NCBI RefSeq assembly: GCF_014650815.1
Contig: NZ_BMVR01000006.1
Location: forward strand, 549,912 to 613,911
Reading direction: 5' to 3'
Length of the DNA: 64,000 nucleotides
Origin: Streptomyces flavofungini
GTDB lineage: Bacteria; Actinomycetota; Actinomycetes; Streptomycetales; Streptomycetaceae
Positions 33,489-43,600 of the stretch are shown here, in pieces (the stretch's first letter is position 1; each line of letters opens with the position of its first letter). A program made the translations under genes and the position numbers. The notes under the pieces are model-generated. The model saw only the letters and a program-made list of their open reading frames with translations. It did not search any database and was not told where the DNA came from.

Positions 33489-34511
33489 TCAGAGGTCGAC
33501 GCTCGCGGCCACCGGCAGGTGGTCGCTGCCCGTCTCCGGCAGCGTCCAGGAGGACACCGGCTCGACGCCCTTGACCAGGATCTGGTCGATGCGGGCCATC
33601 GGGAACGAGGCGGGCCAGCTGAAGCCGAAGCCGTCGCCCGCGGCGCCCTGCGTGGAGCGCAGCTGGGAGGTGACGGCGTTGAGCGCGCGGTCGTTCATGG
33701 TGCCGTTCAGATCGCCGAGCAGGACGACCTTGCCGAGCTCCTCGTTCGAGATGGCCTTGCCGAGCGCGTCGGCGCTGTCGTCGCGCTGCCCGGCCGTGAA
33801 GCCCGCGTCGAGCTTGACCCGCACCGACGGCAGGTGCGCCACGTACACGGCGACCTGCCCCTTGGGGGTGTCGACGGTGGTGCGCATGGCGCGCGTCCAG
33901 CCGAGCTTGATGTCGACGGGCTTGGTCCCGGTCAGCGGGTACTTGCTCCACACGCCGACGGTGCCCTGCACCGAGTGGTACTTGTACGTACCGGCGAGCG
34001 CCTTCTCGTACGTGGGGACGGCGCCGGCGGTGAGTTCCTCCAGGGCGACGATGTCCGCGCCGGAGGCCGCGACGTCGCGGGCGGTGCCGGACGGGTCGGG
34101 GTTGTCGGCGTTCACGTTGTGGGTGGCGACGGTCAGGTCGCCGCCGCTGCCGGACTTGTCGGTGATGAGCCCGCCGAAGGCGCTGAACCACACGGCCACC
34201 GGCAGGATCAGCGCGATCAGGGCCGTCGCGGACTTGCGCACGACGGCGATGACCAGCAGGACCGGGACGAACACCCCGAGCCAGGGCAGAAACGTCTCGG
34301 TGAGACTGCCGAGGTTGCCCACGCCGTTGGGGATCTGCGCGTGCAGCAGCATCACGAGTCCGACGAGGACCGCGATCCCCGCCGTGATCAGCCCGCGCCG
34401 CCAGATGCCGGGGTCGCCCCGCCATCCGCCGACCAGGCGCCGCAGTCCGGAACCCCGGCGCTCGGGCACCGAGCCGCCGCTGTCCGTCTCCGCCTTGTAC
34501 GCCTGCGCCAT
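33489..34511 (-). CDS. Membrane-anchored endonuclease/exonuclease/phosphatase family protein
   Basis: A 340-residue protein. About 35 residues of cytoplasmic tail are followed by three hydrophobic segments (about 38-120) and then an outside EEP domain (THNVNADN; VVALEELT; GDLNGTMND; GSDHLPV), with the His/Asp/Asn residues of DNase-I-like phosphodiesterases. The substrate outside the cell could be nucleic acid or a phosphodiester metabolite; it is not known for this family. It is divergent to no gene: the next gene upstream (TetR) is on the same strand 304 bp away. Confidence 0.85.
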   Translation of the reverse strand: MAQAYKAETDSGGSVPERRGSGLRRLVGGWRGDPGIWRRGLITAGIAVLVGLVMLLHAQIPNGVGNLGSLTETFLPWLGVFVPVLLVIAVVRKSATALIALILPVAVWFSAFGGLITDKSGSGGDLTVATHNVNADNPDPSGTARDVAASGADIVALEELTAGAVPTYEKALAGTYKYHSVQGTVGVWSKYPLTGTKPVDIKLGWTRAMRTTVDTPKGQVAVYVAHLPSVRVKLDAGFTAGQRDDSADALGKAISNEELGKVVLLGDLNGTMNDRALNAVTSQLRSTQGAAGDGFGFSWPASFPMARIDQILVKGVEPVSSWTLPETGSDHLPVAASVDL

Positions 34512-34815
34512 ACTCTCGTCGCCTCACTGACTGCCGTGCACACCGTCTCCCCGCCCCTGCACCCTAGGCGATGATCGCGTGTCATCTCCGCCGTCCGGGG
34601 ACGGCCGTATGGGCACGAGGACGAGCGGGGCGGCCCGCGAGGTTCCGGATGTGCGTGCGTGGCACGGCCTCTGTGACGAAACGCGCACATCGTCCATGGG
34701 GCTGGCGTACGCGGCCGGGGGGTGCGGGCGGAGCGGCCGGGGCCGCCGAGGTGGCGAACGACACGCGCCCCGCCGACGGTTCACCCCGGCTGCTCCCGTC
34801 GCTCCCGCCGACGGT
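34512..34815. repeat. 304-bp spacer with a 16-bp direct repeat
   Basis: No gene is supported. CCCGCCGACGGTTCAC occurs at 34769-34784 and again at 34804-34819; the second copy covers the TetR stop codon. Confidence 0.6.
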
Positions 34816-35487
34816 TCACTCCGCGGGCCGCAGCCCTTCGAGGACCAGGTCGACGATGCGCGTCGGCAGGTCCTCGTCCAGCGGCGCGTCCGGGCGCAGC
34901 ACGCTGCGTACCAGCATGGGGCCGACGAACAGCTCGTTGGCCAGCACGATGTCGACGTCCTCGCGGAGCTCGCCGGTCTCCACACCGCGGCGCAGCACCT
35001 CGAACGAGACGCGGCGCTGCGGGTCGATGACCGTCTTGTGATAGGCGTCCCACAGTTTCGGCAGACTCTTCATCTGCGCGAAGACGTTGTGCAGGATCGC
35101 GGACGAGCGCATGTTCAGGCCGCGGCGGCGGATGTGTTCGACGAGGACGATCAGGTCGTCGCGCATGGAGGTGCCGGGGAGCTCGGCGGGGGGTTCCTCC
35201 AGGGTGCGCAGTACGTCCACGAACATGGCCTCCTTGCCGCTCCAGCGGCGGTAGATGGTGGCCTTGCCCACTCCGGCGGTGCGGGCGACACGCTCGATGG
35301 ACAGCTCCGCGAGGGGCACGCCGTCCTCGATGAGCTTGATGACGCCCTCGATGATCGCCCGCTCCACCGCCTCGCTCCGGGGACGGCCCCGGGCACCCGC
35401 GCCCTTGGCGGTGCCCTCGGGTGCGCCCTCGGCTGCGGCACTCCCGGCGGTGTCGCCTTCGCCCTCGGCGCTCCGGCCCTGCTGCAC
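34816..35487 (-). CDS. TetR family regulator of the DHA2 exporter
   Basis: A 223-residue TetR protein: low-complexity N-terminal tail of about 33 residues, then helix-turn-helix (LSIERVARTAGVGKATIYRRWSGKEAMF), and a C-terminal ligand domain. GTG at 35487 follows GAGGAG. It lies 123 bp downstream of the DHA2 exporter gene on the same strand, so the exporter and its repressor are probably one transcript. A perfect 19-bp palindrome before the exporter gene is the likely binding site. The ligand is probably an exported drug. Confidence 0.87.
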   Translation of the reverse strand: MQQGRSAEGEGDTAGSAAAEGAPEGTAKGAGARGRPRSEAVERAIIEGVIKLIEDGVPLAELSIERVARTAGVGKATIYRRWSGKEAMFVDVLRTLEEPPAELPGTSMRDDLIVLVEHIRRRGLNMRSSAILHNVFAQMKSLPKLWDAYHKTVIDPQRRVSFEVLRRGVETGELREDVDIVLANELFVGPMLVRSVLRPDAPLDEDLPTRIVDLVLEGLRPAE

Positions 35488-35535
35488 GATGTCGACTCCT
35501 CTGCGGTTGCGTCCCCCGCATTCTCCCTGGTCCCC

Positions 35536-35600
35536 GCACGGCCACGAGGTCCCGCCCGCACCAGGGGCGCCGTCACGACGGCGGCACCCCGTGGCCGTGC
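35536..35600. promoter_or_regulatory. Nested hairpin between exporter and TetR genes
   Basis: Perfect 10-bp outer arms (GCACGGCCAC, 35536-35545, pairing with 35591-35600) enclose an inner hairpin of 6-bp arms CGCCGT/ACGGCG with loop CACG (35568-35583). It may attenuate read-through into the TetR gene. Confidence 0.65.
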
Positions 35601-35610
35601 GACGGGACGG

Positions 35611-37212
35611 TCAGTGGTCGGCGCCCACCCGGTCCGGGGCCGGGGTGTCCGAGGAGGCGGCAGCTTCCTTCGGCGGCTTGCCGGGGAGGTACAGCGAGAC
35701 GATGAGCACGCCCACGAGGGCGACCCCCGCGCCGCAGAGCGCGGTGATGTGCATCGCGTGCAGGAACGAGTCGTCGGCGGCGGCGACGAGCGCCTCACCC
35801 CGCCCCCCGAGCCGCCCGGCGGCGCCGAGCGTCGCCTCGATGGACTCCCCCGCGGTGTGCCGCGCCCCGGGCGGCAGCACCTTGAGCTCGTCCTCGACAC
35901 CGCTCCGGTAGGCCGCGGAGAGCACGGACCCGAGCACGGCGATGCCGAGCGCCCCGCCCACCTGCCGGAAGGTGTTGCTGAGGGCCGACGCGGAACCGGC
36001 CTTCTCGCGGGGCAGGGCCTGCATGATGACGACGCTGGTGGGCGTCATGATGTGCGCCATGCCGGCGCCCATGAAGAAGAAGATGACCTCCATGACCCAG
36101 ATGGGCGTGTCGGCGTCGAGGAGGGTGAAGGCGACGAGCGTGAGGGTGATGACCGCGAGCCCGCCCGCGCACACGGCCCGGACCCCGAAGCGGTCGACGA
36201 CGAGCCGGGCGCGCGGCGCGAAGACGAGCTGGGCGACGGCGAGCGGCAGCATGAGCAGACCGGTCTCCAGCGGCGAGTACCCGCGCACGCTCTGGGTGTA
36301 GAAGACGGCGAAGAACGTGACGCCCATGAGGGCGAAGAAGACGAGCGCGATCGCGGTGATGGCCGCGGAGAAGACCCGGTTCTTGAAGTACGAGATGTCG
36401 ATGGACGGGTGGTCGCTGCGCTTCTCGTACCAGACGAAGCCGATGAGCACGGCCAGGCCCGCGAGGATGGTGGAGAGGGCCTTGGGGTCGGTGAAGTCGG
36501 CGAGTTGGCCGCCCTTGATGATGCCGTAGACGAGCAGCACCAGGCCGATGACGGAGAGCACGACGCCGACCAGGTCGATGCGGCCGGGCTTCGGGTCCTT
36601 GGAGTCGGGGACGAGCGCGATCATCAGGCCGATGGCGACGATCACGATGGGGACGTTGATGAGGAAGACCGAGCCCCACCAGAAGTGGTCGAGCAGCACC
36701 CCGCCGGTGATGGGCCCGATGGCGACGGCGAGGCCGACGCCCGCGGCCCAGATGCCGATGGCCTTGGGCTGCTCCTCGCGCTCGAAGACGTGCATGAGGA
36801 CGGCGAGGGTCGCGGGCATCACGAAGGCGGCGCCGAGCCCCATCAGGCCGCGGAAGCCGATGAGTTCGGCGGGCGATCCGGACTGGGCGGCGAGCGCGGA
36901 GCCGATGCCGAAGACGGCGAGCCCGGCGAGCAGGACCTTCTTGCGGCCGAGGCGGTCGCCGAGCAGGCCCGCGGTGAAGAGGAGTCCGGCGAAGACGAGC
37001 GTGTAGGAGTTGATGGCCCATTCGAGCTCGCCCTGGGTGGCGCCGAGGCCGGTGGGCTCGGGCGTCGAGATCGTCTTGATGGCGACGTTCAGGATCGAGT
37101 TGTCCAGGACGACGATGAGCAGGCTGAGCATCAGGACGCCGAGGATCGCCCAGCGGCGCCGGTGGACCGCCTCCGGTATACGAGGCGCGTCGGGGACGGC
37201 AGATGTTGTCAT
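35611..37212 (-). CDS. MFS drug exporter, DHA2 (EmrB/QacA, 14-TMS)
   Basis: A 533-residue protein with 14 transmembrane segments. Helix 1 has VVLDNSILNVAIKTI and motif C-like segments, and the loop LGDRLGRKKVLLAGL is MFS motif A, as in actinomycete multidrug exporters. It starts at ATG 37212 after GGTGAGG; the open frame upstream has no support. A 19-bp palindrome 24 bp upstream and a downstream TetR gene indicate ligand-induced expression. Confidence 0.9.
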   Translation of the reverse strand: MTTSAVPDAPRIPEAVHRRRWAILGVLMLSLLIVVLDNSILNVAIKTISTPEPTGLGATQGELEWAINSYTLVFAGLLFTAGLLGDRLGRKKVLLAGLAVFGIGSALAAQSGSPAELIGFRGLMGLGAAFVMPATLAVLMHVFEREEQPKAIGIWAAGVGLAVAIGPITGGVLLDHFWWGSVFLINVPIVIVAIGLMIALVPDSKDPKPGRIDLVGVVLSVIGLVLLVYGIIKGGQLADFTDPKALSTILAGLAVLIGFVWYEKRSDHPSIDISYFKNRVFSAAITAIALVFFALMGVTFFAVFYTQSVRGYSPLETGLLMLPLAVAQLVFAPRARLVVDRFGVRAVCAGGLAVITLTLVAFTLLDADTPIWVMEVIFFFMGAGMAHIMTPTSVVIMQALPREKAGSASALSNTFRQVGGALGIAVLGSVLSAAYRSGVEDELKVLPPGARHTAGESIEATLGAAGRLGGRGEALVAAADDSFLHAMHITALCGAGVALVGVLIVSLYLPGKPPKEAAASSDTPAPDRVGADH

Positions 37213-37236
37213 GAGCCTCACCGTAGACCTATTTCG

Positions 37237-37255
37237 ATACGAGACCGTCTCGTAT
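37237..37255. promoter_or_regulatory. Perfect 19-bp palindromic operator upstream of the DHA2 exporter
   Basis: ATACGAGAC, a single C, then GTCTCGTAT: 9-1-9 symmetry without mismatch, 24 bp before the exporter start. Size and symmetry fit a TetR dimer site. The rest of the spacer to panB shows no other clear element. Confidence 0.85.
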
Positions 37256-37497
37256 TGGAAAGGCTTTACGCGCTCTTTCCCCGCCCCTTCCGCGCCCTCC
37301 TCGCGTCCGCCATCTGGAATCTTTTCGTCCGCCTCTCGGAACCGGCGCTCCACCACCCCGTGAAACCCCACCGCCCGCCATCGGGGCGGAATCGGCCGAA
37401 AACCACCCCCTAGCATCCGGGCGGCACGCGATGCCACCATGGACGTGATCCGGGGACGCCGTCAGGGCGCCTCGAGACGACAGAAGGAGCCGTTGCG

Positions 37498-38379
37498 ATG
37501 ACGCAGCTTTCGGCTGCCCAGAGCCCCGCCCCCAAGGAGCGGACGTCCGACAGCAGCAAGACGCTGTACGGCGGCAAGGGCACGCGCCGCATCACCGTCC
37601 GCGACATCACCGCCGCCAAGGAGCGCGGCGAGAAGTGGCCCATGCTCACCGCGTACGACGCGATGACCGCGTCCGTCTTCGACGAGGCCGGGATCCCGGT
37701 CATGCTCGTCGGCGACTCGGCGGGCAACTGCCACCTGGGGTACGACACCACCGTGCCCGTCACCCTCGACGAGATGGCCATCCTGTCCGCGGCCGTCGTG
37801 CGCGGCACGAGCCGCGCCCTGATCGTCGCCGACCTGCCCTTCGGTTCGTACCAGGAGGGTCCGGTCCAGGCGCTCAGGTCCGCGACACGCCTGGTCAAGG
37901 AGGCCGGGGTGGGCGCGGTGAAGCTGGAGGGCGGTGAGCGCTCGCTGGCCCAGACCGAGCTGCTCGTGAGCTCCGGCATCCCCGTCATGTCCCACCTGGG
38001 CCTGACCCCGCAGTCCGTGAACACCATGGGCTACCGCGTCCAGGGCCGCGGCGAGGAGGCCGCCCACCAGCTCCTGCGCGACGCCAAGTCGGCCGAGGCC
38101 GCGGGCGCGTTCGCGGTGGTGCTCGAACTCGTACCGGCAGAGCTGGCCGCCGAGGTCACCCGGTCGCTGCACATCCCGACCGTGGGCATCGGCGCGGGCT
38201 CCGCGTGCGACGCCCAGGTCCTGGTGTGGACCGACATGCTGGGCCTGACCGGAGGCAAGATGCCGCGCTTCGTGAAGCAGTACGCGGACCTGCGCGGCGT
38301 CATGGGCGACGCCGCGAAGGCGTTCGCCGAGGACGTGGTGGGCGGCGCGTTCCCGGCCGCGGAGCACGCGGTCCACTGA
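37498..38379 (+). CDS. panB: 3-methyl-2-oxobutanoate hydroxymethyltransferase
   Basis: A 293-residue PanB, which transfers a hydroxymethyl group from methylenetetrahydrofolate to alpha-ketoisovalerate, giving ketopantoate for coenzyme A synthesis. Hallmarks are the metal/substrate motif VMLVGDSAGNCHLGY, LIVADLPFGSY, KLEGG, SHLGLTPQS and GIGAGSACDAQVLV. An N-terminal extension of about 30 polar residues precedes the conserved core. AAGGAG lies before the ATG. Other pan genes are not adjacent, as is common in Streptomyces. Confidence 0.96.
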   Translation: MTQLSAAQSPAPKERTSDSSKTLYGGKGTRRITVRDITAAKERGEKWPMLTAYDAMTASVFDEAGIPVMLVGDSAGNCHLGYDTTVPVTLDEMAILSAAVVRGTSRALIVADLPFGSYQEGPVQALRSATRLVKEAGVGAVKLEGGERSLAQTELLVSSGIPVMSHLGLTPQSVNTMGYRVQGRGEEAAHQLLRDAKSAEAAGAFAVVLELVPAELAAEVTRSLHIPTVGIGAGSACDAQVLVWTDMLGLTGGKMPRFVKQYADLRGVMGDAAKAFAEDVVGGAFPAAEHAVH

Positions 38380-38385
38380 CGCCCG

Positions 38386-38426
38386 GGCCGCGGCTCCCGG
38401 CACGACGTGCCGTGGGGACCGCGGCC
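38386..38426. terminator. Hairpin terminator after panB
   Basis: Outer arms GGCCGCGG (38386-38393) and CCGCGGCC (38419-38426) flank an inner perfect 7-1-7 palindrome CGGCACG-A-CGTGCCG (38398-38412). It lies 6 bp after the panB stop. Confidence 0.72.
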
Positions 38427-38651
38427 GACAGAACCATCGCGGCACCAACGGCAGCCCGCCGACCGTCCCCCGTCGGCGGGCTGCCCGCCTCCTCCAGGCC
38501 TGTCCGGATTACCGCCGTCGACATCGCGCCACCGCGCCCACGGCCGGCTCGCCCCGCTGAGCGGGGATTTCCCCGCATCCGTCCCCGAGGGCGGCCGCCG
38601 TCCCGCCCCTGTCGGTCGGCTGTCGGTGGCTTGTCGGTGGCATCTGCTCTC

Positions 38652-39691
<1,040 letters not shown>

Positions 39692-39695
<4 letters not shown>

Positions 39696-40549
39696 GCACC
39701 ACCACCGTCAAGGCGCCCTCCGCGCCGCCCGCGCAGCAACGGCCCGCGGCCAGGACCGAGCCCGACACCCGCATCGGCATGCGCGCCCATGTGCGGCACA
39801 CCAGCGCGCTGGTCCGCCGCAACCTGCTGTGGATCAAGCAGGACGCGGAGTCGATGCTCGACGCCGTCCTGATGCCGATCATCTTCACCCTGCTGTTCGT
39901 GTACGTCTTCGGCGGCTCCGTCGGCCAGTCCCTCGGCGGCGGCCGCGACGAGTACGTCCAGTACGCGATCCCCGGCCTGATGGCCATGACGGGGATGAAC
40001 ATGGCCATGGGCGTGGGCACCGGCTTCAACCAGGACTTCCAGACCGGTGTCATGGACCGCTTCCGGTCCCTGCCGATCAGCCGCGCCTCCGTGATGATCG
40101 CCAAGATCGTGGTCGAGCTCCTGCGGATGCTGATCGCCACGGCGATCCTGCTGGCCGTCGCCCTGATCATCGGCTTCTCCGTGGAGAGCGTCCCGGGTCT
40201 GCTCGCTTCCGTCGGCCTCGCCCTGGCCTTCGGCGTGGGCCTGATGTGGATCTTCCTCACCATGGGTGTCGTCATGAAGAGCGCCCAGGCGATCCAGGGC
40301 ATGGGCTTCCTGGTCCTGATGCCGCTGCAGTTCGGCTCGTCCATCTTCGCGCCGACGACGTCCATGCCCGGCTGGCTCCAGGCGTTCACGGACTACAACC
40401 CGCTGTCGTCGCTCGCCGACGCCGCCCGCGGCCTGATGAACGGGGGCACTCCGGTCGCCCACGACGTGTGGGTGACGCTCATCTGGTCGGTGGTCATGAC
40501 GGGTGTGATGGCGCCGATCGCGATCCACAAGTTCCGCACCAAGACGTGA
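39692..40549 (+). CDS. DrrB-type ABC-2 exporter permease
   Basis: A 285-residue ABC-2 permease with six transmembrane segments and the family loop VMDRFRSLPISRASVMIAK and QAFTDYNPLSSLADAAR near the end. It overlaps the ATPase gene by 4 bp, so the two are made in fixed ratio. It faces the large SARP-type regulator gene and ends at a strong shared terminator. Confidence 0.9.
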
Positions 40550-40574
40550 CGCGGGCGACGCGCCACGACGTGCC

Positions 40575-40600
40575 CCGGGGCCGCCGCGCGGCGGCCCCGG
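40575..40600. terminator. 26-bp perfect palindrome, bidirectional terminator
   Basis: CCGGGGCCGCCGC followed directly by its exact reverse complement. It lies 25 bp after the drrB-type stop and 1 bp from the end of the convergent regulator gene. Confidence 0.85.
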
Positions 40601-40601
40601 A

Positions 40602-43600
40602 TCACAGCCCCGCCGAGGCGACGGCCTGCTCCCAGGAGAGGCCGTCGCCTTCGGCGTACGCGACGGCGTAGTCCGCGTCGCCGAGCACCGCGCGGACCGC
40701 CAGTTCGGCGGCGCCGCGGATCTCCCGCTCCAGGGAGACCGGGACGTGACAGGCCGGCAGATGGGCGTCGGACACGGCGAGCAGCCGGGCGGCGGCCGCC
40801 GCCCGGCCGGGGTCGTGCGCGGCGAGCGCGCGGGCGGCGGTCGCCAGGTGCAGGCAGAGCAGTTGCGGGGCGACCATCTGCGCCAACGGCTCGGCGGCCT
40901 GCTCCACGGCCCGCAGGGCGGACCGGAGCGCGCGCTCGTACTGGCCGTCGACGGCGTCGAGCCAGGCGTGCGAACCGAGCAGGAAACCCTCGAAGAGGCC
41001 GTAGCCGAAGACCGCGAACTCGTCGCGCAGGCGCACCAGTTGCTCGCGCGCCTCGGCGACGCGGCCGGTGCGGCCGAGCAGGCCGACGAGGAAGAGCCGG
41101 GCGACGGGCAGCGCCCCGTTCAGACGGCTGTTCTTGTCGTCGGTGAACTGCCGGAGGAGTTGCTCGCCGCGCTCCTCCTGCCCCGTCTCGATGAGCACCG
41201 CGCCGAGCCGGGCGGTCAGCAGCGCCACCTGGCCCCGGGCGCCGACCTCCCGCGCGTGGTCCATGGCGGCCTGGAAGTCGTCGGCCGCCAGCAGGTACTC
41301 ACCGCGTCGCTCATGGGCCTCGCCGCGCGACGACAGCGCCTCGGCCGCGCCGAAGGAGTCCCCGAGGCGGGTGCAGATCTCCAGGGCCTCGTCCGCGTCC
41401 TGGACGGCGTCGCCCGCCCAGTCGGCGCGGTTGGCGAGGATGTTGGCGCGCTGCTTGAGGGCGGACGCCAGCTCCCAGGTCAGGCCGAACTCGCGGCAGG
41501 CGTCGACGGTCCCGTCGATGACCTGGCGCAGCCGGTCCACGTCCCCCGTGATCAGGACGGCGAAGAACCACAGGTTGCCCGGGTTCCGGCAGGTCTGCGG
41601 CAGGCCCGGGTGGTAGGTGTCCCGGATGGCCCGCAGCTTCCGCTCGGCCGCCGGCGTCTGCCACCCCGTCGGCTCCATGTCCATGCAGGAGAGCTGGATG
41701 AGGTGCACGCCGCGCCGCGCCTCCTGGAGGAGTTCGCCGGTCAGCGGGGGCGGGGTGTCCGTGCAGTGTTCGTACAGCGGGACGGCGGGGGTGAGTGGTC
41801 CGGCGAACGGGTCGGGGCCGAGCGCCATCACCTCCCGTGACCAGTTCCGCGCCTCCTGCCGCAGATCGCGGATCAGCCAGAACCACGACAGGGACAGGAC
41901 GAGGCACAGCGCCTCCTGCTCGTCCCGGGCGGCGACGGCGTGGCGCAGCGCGCTGCGCAGGTTCTCGTACTCCGTCTCGAACGCCGCGATCGCCTCGCGC
42001 TGCCCGCGACGCCGCAGCGCCGGGTCGGTGACCCGGGCGAACTCCCGGAAGTACGTCAGGTGCGCCCTGGTCACCCCGTCCCGCTCCCCCGCCTCGTCGA
42101 GCCGCTCGGCGGCGTACTCGGAGACGGTCTCCAGGAGCCGGTAGCGCATCACGTCGTCGTGGGCGGCGGGGGCGGCGACGACGAGGGACTTGTCGACGAG
42201 GGAGCCGAGGATGCCGGGGATGTCGTGGGGGTGCACGGGGCCCTGACCGGGCCCGGTACGGGGGCCGGAGGCGCTGCCGGTCGCTCCGGCGTGCCCCGTC
42301 GCCCCGGCGCCGCCCGTCGCCTCGGCGCCGCCCGTCGCACCCGCGCCGCCCCCGGCGTCGGGTGGTGTGGCGCAGACCGCCTCGGCCGCCGCGAGGTCGC
42401 AGCCGCCCGCGAACACCGACAGGCGGCGCAGGACGGCGCGTTCGGCGCCGTCCAGGAGCTCCCAGGACCAGTCCACGACGGCGCGGAGCGTCTGCTGGCG
42501 CGGCAGGACGGTGCGGGCGCCGCTGGTGAGGAGCCGGAAGCGGTCGTCGAGGCGGTCCGCGATCTGGCGCGGGGTGAGCATCCGCAGCCGGGCGGCGGCC
42601 AGTTCGATGGCGAGCGGCAGGCCGTCCAGGCGGTGGCAGATCTCGGCGGCGGCGCGGACGTCGTCGTCGATGCGGAAGCCGGGCCGGGCGGAGGCGCCGC
42701 GGTCGGCGAGGAGGCGCAGCGCGAAGGGTTCCGGCAGCGGTCCGACGGGGCGCACCAACTCACCCGGTACACCGAGGGGTTCACGGCTGGTGGCGAGGAC
42801 GGTGAGCCCCGGGCACTCGGCGAGGAGCCGCTCCGCGAGGCGGGCCGCGGCGTCGATGACGTGCTCGCAGTTGTCGAGGACGAGCAGCATGCGCAGCGGG
42901 CCGCAGTGCTCGGCGAGGCGCACCATCGGGTCGTCGGCGTGCCGCTCCGACGCGGCCCGCAGCTCTTCGGCGCCCGCGCCGCGCAGCACGGTCTCCCGGG
43001 CGCCGAGCGCGGTCAGTACGGCCTCCGGCACATCGTCCGGGCCCTCCACCGGCGCGAGTTCGGCCAGCCACACCCCGTCCGGCGACGCGTCCCCCACGGC
43101 CTCGGCGGCCTCCTGCGACAGCCGCGTCTTCCCGGCCCCGCCGGGCCCCACCAACGTGACGAGCCGAGCCCGCGCCAGGTCGCCCCGGATGGCGTCGATG
43201 TCCCCGCTCCGGCCGACGAAGGAGGTGAGGCGGGCGCGGAGGTTGCCGGGGGCGGGGGGCCGGTGTGCCGGGGGCGCGGTGGCCGGGGCGGTGGCGACGG
43301 CGGGATCGCGGTCGGGGGCGGGGGCGATGTCGGGGTCGGCGGAGAGGCTGGGCCCGGCGCCGGAGCCGGTGGAGAGGCTGGGCCCGGCGCCGGGGTTGGG
43401 GCCCGCGCAGGTGCCGAGGCTGATGGCTGTGTCGCCGGTGCCCGTGGGGCGGGCGGGGTCGGCGTCGGGGGCCGTACCCGCACCCGGGTTCGGGTACGAG
43501 CCGGAGCGCGTGCCGCCGTCGGCGCCTGCCCAAGCGCCAGCGCTGCCCGCACCGCGACCGGAGCCGACACCCGCACCCGCACCGGTGCCCGAGTGCAGAC

